A DNA stretch of 64,000 nt from UBA964 sp037444685 (GCA_037444685.1 JBBILX010000003.1:124001-188000), one strand, 5' to 3'; positions 1-9,017 are shown, numbered from the stretch's first letter. The notes: generated by a model not told the origin, from the sequence alone. Made by a program: numbers and translations.

Positions 1-806
1 TTGACCACGCGATCGAAACCGGCGCGGGCCGCGGCATTGGCGCTGTCGGCCGCGAGCACGCGCCGATAGAGCTCCGCGGCGTTTTCGCCGGGCGGGGCGA
101 GTAGCGCACCGCGCTCGAAGGCGGCGTCGGCGCGCGCGAGCAGCTCGCGGACCGCAGGATCGGTCGCGGTGGCGGCGTTCGAGGCAGTGGCCTCGGCGGG
201 CGCGGATGGCGCCTCGTGGCGCGTCGCGAGCCAGGTACCGGCGACGAGCAAGGCGCCGATGAGAGCCGCGGACAGCAGCCAGCGCGGCGTCCTCGCCGAG
301 GCGGTGCCGCGTGGCGCGGCCGGGGCTGCTGTCGGCGGGCGTGCCGCGACGCTCACATGTTCTTCGTCGTGACGCCGCATCGCCGCCTCGACGAACAGTC
401 GCACGCGTTGGGCCGACACCGGCTTGTGCAGGAATCGATAGACTTCCCCGGTGGCGATCTGGCCGGCGAGCTGCGACTGGTCATCGCCACGGCCGACGAC
501 CACCAGCACGAGGTCGGGGAACTGCTCGCGCAGGCGCTGCGCGAACTGCGGCAGCGGACCGGCGACCGCGCCGGCATCGATCAGCGCCACGCCGCAGCGG
601 CCGGAGACGATCTGTGCGGCGAGCTCGCTGGCATCGGCACAGATGGCGATGGCGTGGTCGGCGGTGACGACACTCTCGATGGTGTCGAGCAGCGATTCAT
701 CGCTCGAGAGTACGGCGAGGCCTATCCCGGCACCGACCCCGGCGCCCGGCATGCGCAGCTCCTCCCGGTCAATGTCGGGTGGGACCATCAGGCCCGGCTT
801 CTCCAC
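1..806 (-). CDS. Receiver-like domain protein with one membrane span and a TPR-like tail (partial, 3' end outside window)
   Basis: About 268 residues are visible and the frame is still open at base 1. Residues 25-145 read as a CheY-like receiver: a candidate phospho-acceptor Asp77 in ALIDAG and the conserved Lys128 in LHKP. A single hydrophobic segment follows at about 176-194. After it comes a helical stretch with an A-rich ELYRRVLAAD repeat style, as in TPR-like parts of TonB-related proteins. No helix-turn-helix is present, so this is not an ordinary DNA-binding response regulator. The GTG at 806 has GGGAGA 8 nt upstream; an ATG at 788 is the alternative start. The function is unknown. It may couple a cytoplasmic signal to an envelope process, but that is inference. 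Confidence 0.75.
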   Translation of the reverse strand, partial: MEKPGLMVPPDIDREELRMPGAGVGAGIGLAVLSSDESLLDTIESVVTADHAIAICADASELAAQIVSGRCGVALIDAGAVAGPLPQFAQRLREQFPDLVLVVVGRGDDQSQLAGQIATGEVYRFLHKPVSAQRVRLFVEAAMRRHDEEHVSVAARPPTAAPAAPRGTASARTPRWLLSAALIGALLVAGTWLATRHEAPSAPAEATASNAATATDPAVRELLARADAAFERGALLAPPGENAAELYRRVLAADSANAAARAGFDRVV

Positions 807-919
807 GCGCCCTGTCTCCCTGTCTCAGCGTCGCAGTGTAGGGACGGCTGTGGGAGCGTAAAGCGGATTCTGTCGCATCGCCGCGGGGGCGGCCGGGAAA
901 CGGGAACCGGTTCGCAGTT

Positions 920-1387
920 TCAGTCCGGCGGGGCACCGGCCGGTGCTGGGCGCGCCTCGACGAGATTGGTGCTGCGGCAATCGAAGACCGTCTCGCCGCG
1001 CTGATTGACGAGCGTGTAGCGGAACACGGCGACACCGCGGCCTGGGGTGGAGCCAGACGGTCGCGTCGAGAGGCATTCGGCGCGCGCCCGCAGCCGGTCG
1101 CCGGCGCGGACGGCGACGGGGAACCGTACCTCGTCCCAGGCGACGCCGCAGATCCACGCGACATCGCCACTGATCTCATGATCGAGCCTGCGCCAGAGCG
1201 CCATCGTGTAGATACCCGAGGCGATGACCTCGCCGAAGATCGAATCGCGCGCCGCCACCGGATCGGTGTGAAAATACTGCGGGTCGTACCGGCGCGCGAA
1301 CTCGAGCATGGGCTCAAGCTCGACGACGAGTTCGGCCGATTCCCGCACCTGACCGACGACGAGATCCTCGAGGTAGCGCCTCTGCAT
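920..1387 (-). CDS. MaoC-like dehydratase (hot-dog fold)
   Basis: A 155-residue protein beginning MQRRYLEDLVVGQ, the usual opening of stand-alone MaoC/R-hydratase-like proteins. The region with DPQYFHTDPVAA and SIFGEVIASGIYT matches the conserved Asp-x4-His and the following helix of the hydratase 2 fold. The family hydrates or dehydrates enoyl-CoA-like thioesters, and the length fits a single hot-dog domain. An in-frame ATG at 1396 is possible, but it would crowd the divergent gene. The exact substrate cannot be told from sequence. It stands alone, divergent from the exo/endonuclease-fold gene. Confidence 0.85.
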   Translation of the reverse strand: MQRRYLEDLVVGQVRESAELVVELEPMLEFARRYDPQYFHTDPVAARDSIFGEVIASGIYTMALWRRLDHEISGDVAWICGVAWDEVRFPVAVRAGDRLRARAECLSTRPSGSTPGRGVAVFRYTLVNQRGETVFDCRSTNLVEARPAPAGAPPD

Positions 1388-1436
1388 GACCCACATCCGT
1401 GATGCCGCGCGCGATGTTGCGAGCCGCACCTGGACA

Positions 1437-2399
1437 ATGCAAGCGCCGGCGCGCCGGCTGGTGCGCGGCGGGAACGTACTGGCACTTGGGCTGCCGACGG
1501 TCTCGCTGCTCGCCCTCGCCGCCTCCCGCTGGTGGTGGGCCGACCTGCTCGTGCACTTCCGCCTGCAGTATCTCGCGCTGGCTGTCGCGTTGACCCTCGT
1601 GGCGCTGCTCTGGCGCCGCGCCTCGTGGCTGCTGGCGGCGGCCCTCACCGTCGCACTGAACCTCGGACCCGTGCGCGCGCAGGTCCAGCAGGCACCAGCA
1701 CCATCTGCCTCCGCAGCACCGAAGCGTCCCATGCCAATTCGTGTGGCCGCGGCCAACGTGTACTTCGGGAATTCGAGATACGAGGCTGCGCTGCGCTGGG
1801 CCCGCGAGTCGGGCGCCGACGTGCTGGTGTTCGTCGAGGTCGATGCGCGCTGGCGGACCGCGCTGCGCGCGCTGCAGGACCGTTATCATTACGAGCACTT
1901 TCGAGCTGTGCGGTACCGAGACGGCATCCTCGTGCTCTCGCGCCTGCCGCTCATGCCGGGCGGAACGGCAATGGACAGCGGGTCGGGGCTCGCAGTGCTC
2001 GACGTGCACGGGCCGGGCTCGACATGGCGCCTCGTGGCCGTGCATGCCAGCTGGCCGTTGGGGCCGCAGGTCTCGCGCCGACGAGCCCGCGACCTCGAAG
2101 CCGTCGCGACAGCGGCCCGCACGGCATCCGTGCCGGTGGTCGCTGTCGGCGATTTCAACGTCAGCCCATTCTCACCGCATTTCGCGGCGCTGCTGGCCGG
2201 CGGGAGGCTGCGGGACGCCGCTTCGGGTCGCGGTTGGCAGCCGACCTGGCCGACCTTTCTGCCGCCTTTCGGCATTCGGATCGACCACGCGCTCGTCTCG
2301 GAAGGGGTGGAGGTGAACTCTTTCCGCCGCGGCAGGCTCGAAGGTTCCGATCACCGGCCGATCGTCGTCGACCTCGCGCTGCCGGCGCCAAGGGCATGA
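1437..2399 (+). CDS. Membrane-anchored endonuclease/exonuclease/phosphatase family protein
   Basis: A 320-residue protein. The first 90 residues hold two or three hydrophobic segments (LALGLPTVSLLALAA, LALAVALTLVALLW and a third Ala/Leu-rich stretch). Then comes an EEP-fold domain: AAANVYFGN at its start, a Glu in VFVEVD, VGDFNVSPFS (the conserved GDFN) and GSDHRPIVVDL (the catalytic SDH). The layout resembles YafD/VanJ-like membrane EEP proteins that act on phosphodiesters or lipids at the envelope; the substrate is unknown. The frame is open upstream to an ATG at 1386, but that overlaps the start of the divergent gene, so 1437 is preferred although its ribosome site is weak. Confidence 0.8.
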   Translation: MQAPARRLVRGGNVLALGLPTVSLLALAASRWWWADLLVHFRLQYLALAVALTLVALLWRRASWLLAAALTVALNLGPVRAQVQQAPAPSASAAPKRPMPIRVAAANVYFGNSRYEAALRWARESGADVLVFVEVDARWRTALRALQDRYHYEHFRAVRYRDGILVLSRLPLMPGGTAMDSGSGLAVLDVHGPGSTWRLVAVHASWPLGPQVSRRRARDLEAVATAARTASVPVVAVGDFNVSPFSPHFAALLAGGRLRDAASGRGWQPTWPTFLPPFGIRIDHALVSEGVEVNSFRRGRLEGSDHRPIVVDLALPAPRA

Positions 2400-2429
2400 T
2401 CGGCTGGTGTCGATGACGAGGAGAAACCC

Positions 2430-3413
2430 ATGAGGTCCCACCTGCCCGCACGTCACACAGTCCGAGCTCTAGCGATGTTCGTCGTGACGATCTGCACGAC
2501 GGGGCTCGCCGGTGCGGCCGACGCTGATGAGGTCAGCGCTGCGCAGCGGCGCGGCGCAGCGGAGTACCTCGCCGCGATCGCCGGCGGCAGCGCACAGGCG
2601 GTTGGCTTTGCCATCCACCCCGACGAACTCGAGCGCTTGCGCCTCGGACTGCTCGCGCAGCTGCGCGAGGAGGCGGCGCGCGGCGACGGCACGGTGCGTG
2701 CGCGCCTGTTCGGCACGGCAACCCCGCTCGCCGACGTCGAGCGCTGGACCTCCGTCGTGTTCTTCACACAGCTCGCGCGCCGGCTGGAGCTGCCGCGTGG
2801 TCGTCTCTACGAGGACCTCAAGGGCGTGGCGGCCGTGCGCGATTCGAACGGCAGGGTGCACGTCATCGTGAGGGGGCGCCAGCCGCGCGATCGCGGCGCC
2901 ACCGAAGTCGTCGAGCTCGTCACGCTGCTGCCCTATGGCAAGGACTGGAAGGCCGCAATGCCCTCCGAGCTCGAGGCGCAGATCGAGGACCTCATCGACG
3001 GACGCGTGCGACGCACTGGCAGGAACGATGCAGGCGATGCCTCCAAGACCGGCGCGCCAGGCGTTGCGGCAAATACCTCTCGTGAGGGCAATCCGCCTGA
3101 CATCCTCGCCATGCTCGGTGCCGCCGAGCAGGCGCTCGTCGGCGGCCGTTGCGACGAGTACTACACCGAGTATCTGAGTCCCAACTTCCGTCGCACCCTG
3201 TCGAAGCGGATGCTGGACGCACTGGTGGCCGGTTGCCGCAACAGCCTCGGCACGCGCGAGTCGCTGATCGCGGCGCTGCGGATCGTCAAGCGGACGCCAC
3301 CGCGCTTCGAGAGCGAGGGCAGCCGCGCCGTCTATGATGTCAGCGGACAGGGACTGGCCTTCGACCGCTTCGTGCTCGAGCGGATCGAACGCCGCTGGTT
3401 CGTTGCTGAATAG
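2430..3413 (+). CDS. Exported protein of unknown function
   Basis: A 327-residue protein with a clear signal peptide (basic MRSHLPARHTVRA, hydrophobic core, likely cut after LAGA). GAGGAG sits 7-10 nt before the ATG. The mature part is hydrophilic and mixed alpha/beta in style. A central disordered stretch around residues 190-215 separates two halves, and the second half starts near DILAMLGAAEQAL. I recognise no domain. It may be a periplasmic protein; its neighbours (EEP enzyme upstream, lipocalin downstream on the same strand) are both envelope-linked, but no shared job can be read. Confidence 0.8.
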   Translation: MRSHLPARHTVRALAMFVVTICTTGLAGAADADEVSAAQRRGAAEYLAAIAGGSAQAVGFAIHPDELERLRLGLLAQLREEAARGDGTVRARLFGTATPLADVERWTSVVFFTQLARRLELPRGRLYEDLKGVAAVRDSNGRVHVIVRGRQPRDRGATEVVELVTLLPYGKDWKAAMPSELEAQIEDLIDGRVRRTGRNDAGDASKTGAPGVAANTSREGNPPDILAMLGAAEQALVGGRCDEYYTEYLSPNFRRTLSKRMLDALVAGCRNSLGTRESLIAALRIVKRTPPRFESEGSRAVYDVSGQGLAFDRFVLERIERRWFVAE

Positions 3414-3476
3414 CCATGGAGGCGGGTCCGGTCCGATGCGGCCTCGGCCGGGTTAAGATCGACGAACGGAGGGAAC

Positions 3477-4031
3477 ATGAACGCTCGAATCCGTATCGCG
3501 CTGATTGCACCGCTGATGATGGTCCTCGGAGCCTGTGCCGTGTCGCCTGAGAAAGTCACGATCACGCCGCTGCCCGCCGTCGATCTGCAGCGTTTCATGG
3601 GCCCGTGGTACGTGATCGCCAACATCCCGACCGTGATCGAGCGCGGCGCGCACGACGCCATCGAGAGCTATCGGCTCGACGACGACGGCACGATCGACAC
3701 GACGTTCACGTTCCGCAAGGGCTCTTTCGACGGTCCCCTCAAACGCTACAACCCGCGCGGCTTCGTCGTACCCGGCACGCAGAATGCGATCTGGGGCATG
3801 CGTTTCGTCTGGCCGATCAAGGCCGAGTATGTGATCGCTTGGGTTGACCCTGATTACACCGAGACGATCATCGCGCGCAGCAGCCGCGACTACGTCTGGG
3901 TGATGGCGCGATCGCCGATCCTGCCGCAGGACAGGTATGAAGCACTGCTCGAACGCGTCCGTGATCTCGGCTACGACATGTCCAGAGTGCAGAAGGTGCC
4001 GCAGAGCGGCAATGCGCGTCCGACTTCCTGA
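3477..4031 (+). CDS. blc: Bacterial lipocalin (outer-membrane lipoprotein, Blc family)
   Basis: A 184-residue protein with a lipoprotein signal whose lipobox VLGAC places the acylated cysteine at residue 20. It has the lipocalin signature FMGPWYVIANIP (G-x-W motif) and closing strands ending MARSPILPQDRYEALLERVRDLGYD, as in E. coli Blc. The family binds lysophospholipids or fatty acids at the outer membrane. A strong GGAGG precedes the start. It lies 35 nt before the rhodanese gene on the same strand. Confidence 0.92.
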   Translation: MNARIRIALIAPLMMVLGACAVSPEKVTITPLPAVDLQRFMGPWYVIANIPTVIERGAHDAIESYRLDDDGTIDTTFTFRKGSFDGPLKRYNPRGFVVPGTQNAIWGMRFVWPIKAEYVIAWVDPDYTETIIARSSRDYVWVMARSPILPQDRYEALLERVRDLGYDMSRVQKVPQSGNARPTS

Positions 4032-4065
4032 CCCTGCAGCCGTCACCCGCAACAGGAGGCCGTTC

Positions 4066-4590
4066 ATGCTGTGTCGAGTTACCGTCATCGCCTTCATCGG
4101 CCTGACTGTCTCCGCCGTCGTTCATGCCGGGCCGCCCGAGCAGGCCGCAGCGCCCGCGGCGAGTGCCGCTGCGCCCGTTCAGGGCGCCGTGACGGCTGCC
4201 GCGCCAGTGGTGTCGATCGACCAGCGGAGCCTGCTCGCGCGGCTCGAGCGCGCCGACCCGGACATGGTGCTGCTAGATGTGCGCACCGCCGAGGAATTCG
4301 CGGCCGGACACGTGCCAGGTGCGCGCAACATCTCGCACGATGTACTCGGCACACGCCTCGACGAACTCGCCGATGCGCGCGATCGCGAAGTCATCGTCTA
4401 TTGCCGCAGCGGGCGGCGCTCCCGGATCGCGCTCGAGGCACTCCGTGCTGCCGGCTTCAACCGGCTCGCGCACCTCGAGGGGGATTGGCTCGGCTGGGAG
4501 GCCGCCGGCCGTCCGATCCGCAGGCAGCCGGCGTCGACGGCCGCTCCGGATCAGGCCCCGCGCGGCACGCGAGACGCGGTCGATCGGTAG
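4066..4590 (+). CDS. Exported rhodanese-domain sulfurtransferase
   Basis: A 174-residue protein. AGGAGG at 4054-4059 fixes the ATG. A signal peptide (residues 1-21, cut near VHAG) is followed by an Ala/Pro-rich linker and a single rhodanese domain (about 52-160). It shows VLLDVRTAEEFAAGHVPGA and the active loop YCRSGRRS with the persulfide-forming Cys113. Single-domain periplasmic rhodaneses move sulfane sulfur between thiol acceptors; the partner is not known. It converges on the DAK2-DegV gene. Confidence 0.92.
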   Translation: MLCRVTVIAFIGLTVSAVVHAGPPEQAAAPAASAAAPVQGAVTAAAPVVSIDQRSLLARLERADPDMVLLDVRTAEEFAAGHVPGARNISHDVLGTRLDELADARDREVIVYCRSGRRSRIALEALRAAGFNRLAHLEGDWLGWEAAGRPIRRQPASTAAPDQAPRGTRDAVDR

Positions 4591-4618
4591 CGTCGATGAC
4601 CGTGGTCGCGGTGTGCCT

Positions 4619-6466
4619 TCAGGTCTGCCTGGGCGCGCTCGCGGCAACCGGCGGCGCGCAGCGTTCGACGCCGACGACGAGCATGCCCGGCCCGCCATGC
4701 ACGCCGAGCGCCGTGCCCAATGTCAGCACCTGCGCCATTTCGATCCGCCCGCCGATCGTCTCGATGGCGTAGCGCAGTTCGCGCTTCAGTTCCTGCGCGG
4801 CGCCTTCGGCGTTGCCGTGCCCGACGAGCACGCGGTAGGTGGCGCGCGGCTCGAGCCGCCGGGTAATGAAGCGCGCGAAGCGGCGGCGCGGCTCGCGACC
4901 GCCATAGATCACACCGCAGGGTTTGACGAAGCCTTCGGGCGTCGTGTGCAGTACGGGCGACAGGCGCAACAGCTTCGACAGCGTGCGGGCCGCAGGCGGA
5001 ATCCGACCGCCGCGGACCGCATAGTCGAGGGTGGCCGTGACGGCGAACGTGCGGATGCGCCGGCGCGCGGCGAGCACGGCAGCCTCCACTTCGTCGGCCG
5101 ACGCGCCGCGCTGGGCGAGTTCCGCGGCACGGATCGCCAGAAGTCCCTGGCCGAGTGAAACGCTGGCCGAATCGACAACGCGCACGCGCCTGTCGGCGAT
5201 CCGTTGCGCTGCACCGGCTGCGGCGCTGTACGTGCCACTGACCCGGCTCGACAGCGAGATCGTTACGACCGATTCGTAATGCGAAGCCAGGAACTCATAG
5301 AGGCGGCGGAAATCGCCGGGCGGCGGCTGCGAGGTCTTCGGGTGCTCTGGATTGCGCTCGAGCTCGCGGTAGAACTCCTCCGGCGTCAGCGTGACCTTGT
5401 CGAGGTAGGACCGCGCACCGAAGTGCACGCGCACCGGTACGACGTGGATCTCGAGAGACTCGAGCAGCGTCTCGGGCAGGTCGGCCGCGGAGTCGACGAC
5501 GATGGCGACGCGGCGGCTGCGGGCGTGGTGTGCCGCCGCCGCCTGTGCGCGCATGTCGTCGGCTTTCTGGCCACTGACCACTCCGAACTGCGCGACAAAC
5601 TCGAACAGCCGCTCCGGGTCGTTGGTGTGGATGTGGATGCGGAGCTTGGTGCGCGTGCCGCCGACGACGAGGCTGGAGCCGAAGCTGCCGAGGCTCTCGC
5701 GCACGCGCCGGGGCTCGAGCGAGGAACCCGTGATCGTGCACTCGGCGCAGTAGCGATGCGCGGTGTCGCCCGGGCCACCGGCGACCATGGCCTCGTCGTC
5801 GCTGTGAACCGGCGCAGCGACGACCTCAAGCTCGCCGCGCTCGAGGAAATCCGTCATGCCCTCGAGCATGTCGACGAAGCCCTGCGCGCCGGCGTCGACC
5901 ACGTCGGCGGCCCGCGTTTCCTCGAGCACGCCGCGCGTGCCGGCCAGCGAGCGGCGCAGCGGTTCCATGACAGCCGCGAACAGCCCCCGCGGCTCGAGGC
6001 CCGGAGTCTGCTTCGTGAGCCGCTCGAGCGCAGCCGCGAAGTCGGTCAGCACGGTCAGTAGCGTGCCCTCGCGGGGCTGTGTCAGCGCCTCGCGCGCATA
6101 GGCTGCGCCGGTGCCCGCTGCCGCGGCGAAGTCGTCCGCGCCGATCTGCTCGAGGTGGCCTAGCCGATCACCGAGTCCGAGCAGGAACTGCGCGAGGATC
6201 GCTCCCGAGTTGCCGCGTGCGCCGTCGAGCGCCGCGTCGGCGACGCGCACGAGCAGCTGGCCTGCATGCGCCGGCGGGTCGCCGTCGAGGACGCCGAGCA
6301 CCGCGGCGAGCGTCATCGACATGTTCGTACCGGTGTCGCCATCGGGCACCGGAAACACGTTGATCTTGTTGATGTGATCGGTGCGGGCGAACAGGCGATA
6401 GATCCCGGCGCGCAGCGCATCGGCGAGCCGCGCGCCATCGAGTGTCGGGCCGAGCACCGCGCTCAC
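4619..6466 (-). CDS. DAK2-DegV fusion protein (FakA/FakB-like fatty acid kinase candidate)
   Basis: A 615-residue protein. The N-terminal DAK2/DhaL-type kinase domain carries the metal-binding motif VPDGDTGTNMSMT. A middle domain contains TKLRIHIHTNDPERLFEF and SGQKADDMRAQ, as in FakA proteins. The C-terminal half, from RRVAIVVDSAADLP on, is a DegV fold with the lipid-cavity segments TSQPPPGDF and SLSSRVSGTYSAA. In Firmicutes FakA phosphorylates fatty acids held by a separate DegV protein, FakB; here both are one chain. GTG at 6466 gives a 4-nt GTGA overlap with gspB and is preferred over the GTG at 6499. Confidence 0.85.
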   Translation of the reverse strand: MSAVLGPTLDGARLADALRAGIYRLFARTDHINKINVFPVPDGDTGTNMSMTLAAVLGVLDGDPPAHAGQLLVRVADAALDGARGNSGAILAQFLLGLGDRLGHLEQIGADDFAAAAGTGAAYAREALTQPREGTLLTVLTDFAAALERLTKQTPGLEPRGLFAAVMEPLRRSLAGTRGVLEETRAADVVDAGAQGFVDMLEGMTDFLERGELEVVAAPVHSDDEAMVAGGPGDTAHRYCAECTITGSSLEPRRVRESLGSFGSSLVVGGTRTKLRIHIHTNDPERLFEFVAQFGVVSGQKADDMRAQAAAAHHARSRRVAIVVDSAADLPETLLESLEIHVVPVRVHFGARSYLDKVTLTPEEFYRELERNPEHPKTSQPPPGDFRRLYEFLASHYESVVTISLSSRVSGTYSAAAGAAQRIADRRVRVVDSASVSLGQGLLAIRAAELAQRGASADEVEAAVLAARRRIRTFAVTATLDYAVRGGRIPPAARTLSKLLRLSPVLHTTPEGFVKPCGVIYGGREPRRRFARFITRRLEPRATYRVLVGHGNAEGAAQELKRELRYAIETIGGRIEMAQVLTLGTALGVHGGPGMLVVGVERCAPPVAASAPRQT

Positions 6467-7200
6467 TGCAGCGGGACTAGGAAGCGATTGCCATTCCACG
6501 CGAGAATCACGCCCTCAGGCACGATCTGTTCGACGCGCAAACCATCGGGCAGTGTGTCTCCTTCGACGGCACGCTGGCCGTTGACGAACACGAAGCGACG
6601 CGACGGCTCCGGATCATAGACGTGCAGGCTCAGTGCCGCTTCCGGCACCTGCTGCCCGCGAGCGAGCAGGGACTCGCGGGTCGCGGCGGTGCCTGTCGCG
6701 GCGCTGGCTACTCCACCGCCGGCGGCGGTCGGTGTTCCCGAACCGGCAGCGGCAGGCGGTTGTGCAGGCAGGAAGTCATTCGGATTGGGCGCCGCGCCAC
6801 CCGGAGCACCGGCAGTCGTTGCAGTGCTCGCGGAAGGTTCGACGATCAGTGGCGGATTGAAAGGCGTCGCCGTGCCGATCGCCGGGCCGGGCGCGGCGGG
6901 CGCCACTGCTCGAGGCGCCGCGGCCGGCGGATCAGCGGCGGGTGGCGTCACAACCGGGGCAGCGGCCGCCGCCTGACGTGGCGTCGGCTCGAGCGCGACG
7001 GGCGCCAGGGGCGGCTGATCGGGACGGGTCATCAGCCAGATCAGCACCAGCAGGTTGACGCCGAGCAGCCCACCGAGTGCGAGGGCCCAGAGTGGAAAGC
7101 GCGCTCGCGGCGATGCGATGCGCGGCTGAAACACGCCGGGGCCACTTTGCCGCTGCCGCTCGTTCTCGCTCTTCTTGAGTGCATCGAGGATGAACGACAT
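6463..7200 (-). CDS. gspB: Type II secretion assembly factor GspB-like protein
   Basis: A 245-residue protein starting MSFILDALKKSENERQRQ, the diagnostic cytoplasmic N-terminus of GspB/ExeB-type proteins. One membrane helix spans about 35-57. A long Pro/Ala/Thr-rich periplasmic linker follows, then a compact C-terminal GspB domain (SLHVYDPEPSRRFVFVNGQR to the end). With GspA/ExeA it helps place the secretin through peptidoglycan in Aeromonas. It sits 1 nt after the gspA-like gene and overlaps the next gene by 4 nt. No core secretion genes lie nearby in this window. Confidence 0.88.
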   Translation of the reverse strand: MSFILDALKKSENERQRQSGPGVFQPRIASPRARFPLWALALGGLLGVNLLVLIWLMTRPDQPPLAPVALEPTPRQAAAAAPVVTPPAADPPAAAPRAVAPAAPGPAIGTATPFNPPLIVEPSASTATTAGAPGGAAPNPNDFLPAQPPAAAGSGTPTAAGGGVASAATGTAATRESLLARGQQVPEAALSLHVYDPEPSRRFVFVNGQRAVEGDTLPDGLRVEQIVPEGVILAWNGNRFLVPLQ

Positions 7201-7201
7201 C

Positions 7202-8905
7202 TCAGACTCCCGGCGCCTGCGCTCGCGGTGCGATCAGCCGCGGCGACTCACCCGGCAACGCACTGTCGATCATGACTTGGGTAGCGATGCCGGCGACGCC
7301 ATCGGGTTCGAGGCGATGCCGACGCTGGAAGTCTGCCACGAGGCGCATCAGTTCCGCGTCGTAGACGGTCGACGTCGGCGCGTTGGTCGACGGCCCGGTC
7401 GTGGCGGCCGCCGAGTCGGCCAGGGCGCGCAGGTTCTGCAGCAGCCGCTGCACGGCCGGTCCGCGAGCCCCCGGTTCGAGCGGGCGCGGTTCCTCGGGGC
7501 CGGCGCGCCAGAGGAGCACATAGTCGCCAAACCAGCTGCGCGTCAGGTCCGCAAGGCGCACAGCCCGCGGCATGCCTCCAAGGCTCAGCAGCGCCGTCTC
7601 ACCATCGAGGGCCGCAAGGACCACCTGATGGTCGGTGCCGTTGGCGTCGCGCAGCGTCAGGATGGCCGGACGGTTGAACTGCAGCAGTTCGGCGAGCGTG
7701 CCGCGCTGTGCGAGGCAGGCGAGGCCCTGCTGGAGCGCCTGGCTGCAGGGATCGACCCCGCCGACGACGTAACGGGCATTCCAGAGCGCGAACAGTTTGT
7801 TGAAGGCGTTGTCGGCGTCCGTCTCCGTGGCGAAGCGGCGCAGCAGCTCATCGATGGTGACCACGGGGTCCTGGCGGGGCCCGGAGTCGCCGGCGACCGG
7901 TGTCGCGGTCGGCGCGGTCGGCGCGGTCCCAGACGGCGCCGAGGACTGCGCCGGCGCGACTTCGTTCGCGATAGGCGGGGCCGGCGCAGGCTCGATCCCG
8001 ATCCTTGACATCCGCCAGAGCAGTAATCCGGTCAGCACGGCTGCGGAGAGGCCGCCGACGCCGAGTGCCCACGGCAGCCAGACGGGTGCGATCGGGCGGT
8101 CGAAGACCTCGCTCGCGGCGCGGCGCACGATCGACGGCGTGACGCGATGGCGATCCTGCGTATAGGCCCCGAGCAGCGCGCGGTCGCAGATGATGTTGAT
8201 GAGCCGCGGCACGCCGCGCGATTGTCGATAGGCCTCGCGCAGCGCGGCCGGCGAAAAGATGTCGCTGGTCGCGCCGGCCACCCGCAGGCGATGCCGGATG
8301 TAGGATGCCGATTCGTCGACGGACAGCGGATCGAGGTGATAGCGGCCGGTGACCCGCTGCGCCAGCTGCCGCAGCTCGGTGCGATCGAGCATCTCGCGCA
8401 GTTCTGGCTGTCCGATCAGAATGATCTGCAGCAGCTTCTGGGTCTCCGTCTCGAGGTTGGTCAGCAACCGCACCTGTTCGAGCACCTCGGGTGAGAGATT
8501 CTGCGCCTCGTCGACCACCAGCACGACACGCTTTCCCTGCGAGTGCGCGCGCAGCAGGTAGCTGTTGAGGATGTCGACGAGTTCCTTGACGCTGCCGACG
8601 GCCGAATCGGGCACCCCGACGCCCAGCTCCTCGCAGATCGTCAGCAGGAACTCGGGTGCGCTGATACGCGGGTTGAGGATCAGCGCGACCTCGGCGTTCC
8701 TGGGCGTCTGCGCGAGCAGCGAGCGTATCGTCGTCGTCTTGCCGGTGCCGACCTCACCAGTCAGCTGGACGAAGCCACCGGCTTCGTTGATGCCGTAGAG
8801 CAGGTGTGCGAGCGCTTCCGAATGTCGCTCGCTCAGGAACAGGTAGCGTGGATCGGGCGTGATCGAGAAAGGCTTCTCGCTGAGCCCGAAGAACGACAGA
8901 TACAT
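7202..8905 (-). CDS. gspA: GspA/ExeA-like AAA ATPase with peptidoglycan-binding domain
   Basis: A 567-residue protein starting MYLSFFGLSEKPFSITPDP, typical of ExeA. An AAA domain follows with Walker A GEVGTGKT (50-57) and Walker B VVLVVDEAQ. A membrane helix lies near 275-295. After a Pro/Thr-rich linker come a peptidase-like fold and a C-terminal PG_binding_1 domain (ARGPAVQRLLQNLRALA, FQRRHRLEPDGVAG). ExeA multimerises on peptidoglycan to open a path for the secretin. Upstream in-frame start codons are shadowed by the intergenic hairpins, so ATG 8905 is used. Confidence 0.92.
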   Translation of the reverse strand: MYLSFFGLSEKPFSITPDPRYLFLSERHSEALAHLLYGINEAGGFVQLTGEVGTGKTTTIRSLLAQTPRNAEVALILNPRISAPEFLLTICEELGVGVPDSAVGSVKELVDILNSYLLRAHSQGKRVVLVVDEAQNLSPEVLEQVRLLTNLETETQKLLQIILIGQPELREMLDRTELRQLAQRVTGRYHLDPLSVDESASYIRHRLRVAGATSDIFSPAALREAYRQSRGVPRLINIICDRALLGAYTQDRHRVTPSIVRRAASEVFDRPIAPVWLPWALGVGGLSAAVLTGLLLWRMSRIGIEPAPAPPIANEVAPAQSSAPSGTAPTAPTATPVAGDSGPRQDPVVTIDELLRRFATETDADNAFNKLFALWNARYVVGGVDPCSQALQQGLACLAQRGTLAELLQFNRPAILTLRDANGTDHQVVLAALDGETALLSLGGMPRAVRLADLTRSWFGDYVLLWRAGPEEPRPLEPGARGPAVQRLLQNLRALADSAAATTGPSTNAPTSTVYDAELMRLVADFQRRHRLEPDGVAGIATQVMIDSALPGESPRLIAPRAQAPGV

Positions 8906-8948
8906 GGTCGAAGTATTGCACGGCACTCCGCCGGCGGGCAGCCGCAGG

Positions 8949-8968
8949 GCGTCGGGTCACTCCGACGC
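8949..8968. other. Inverted repeat in the leader of the gspA-like gene
   Basis: Perfect 7-bp arms GCGTCGG and CCGACGC with a 6-nt loop, 44 nt upstream of the gspA-like start. It could be a leader hairpin or an operator; nothing distinguishes the two. Confidence 0.4.
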
Positions 8969-8978
8969 GGGAAACGGA

Positions 8979-9004
8979 CCGGGCCGCCGCAACGGGCGGC
9001 CCGG
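8979..9004 (-). terminator. Strong hairpin after the DUF2892 gene
   Basis: 10-bp GC stem CCGGGCCGCC / GGCGGCCCGG with a 6-nt loop, just after the stop of the DUF2892 gene on the minus strand. A short T-containing stretch (TCCGTTT) follows rather than a full T run, so it is a plausible but imperfect intrinsic terminator. Confidence 0.55.
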
Positions 9005-9017
9005 GCGCACATGGCCG

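Noticed and set aside
6467..6499. Upstream GTG (6499) as start of the DAK2-DegV gene
   Set aside because: It would add 11 poorly conserved residues inside gspB. GTG 6466 gives the usual 4-nt overlap.
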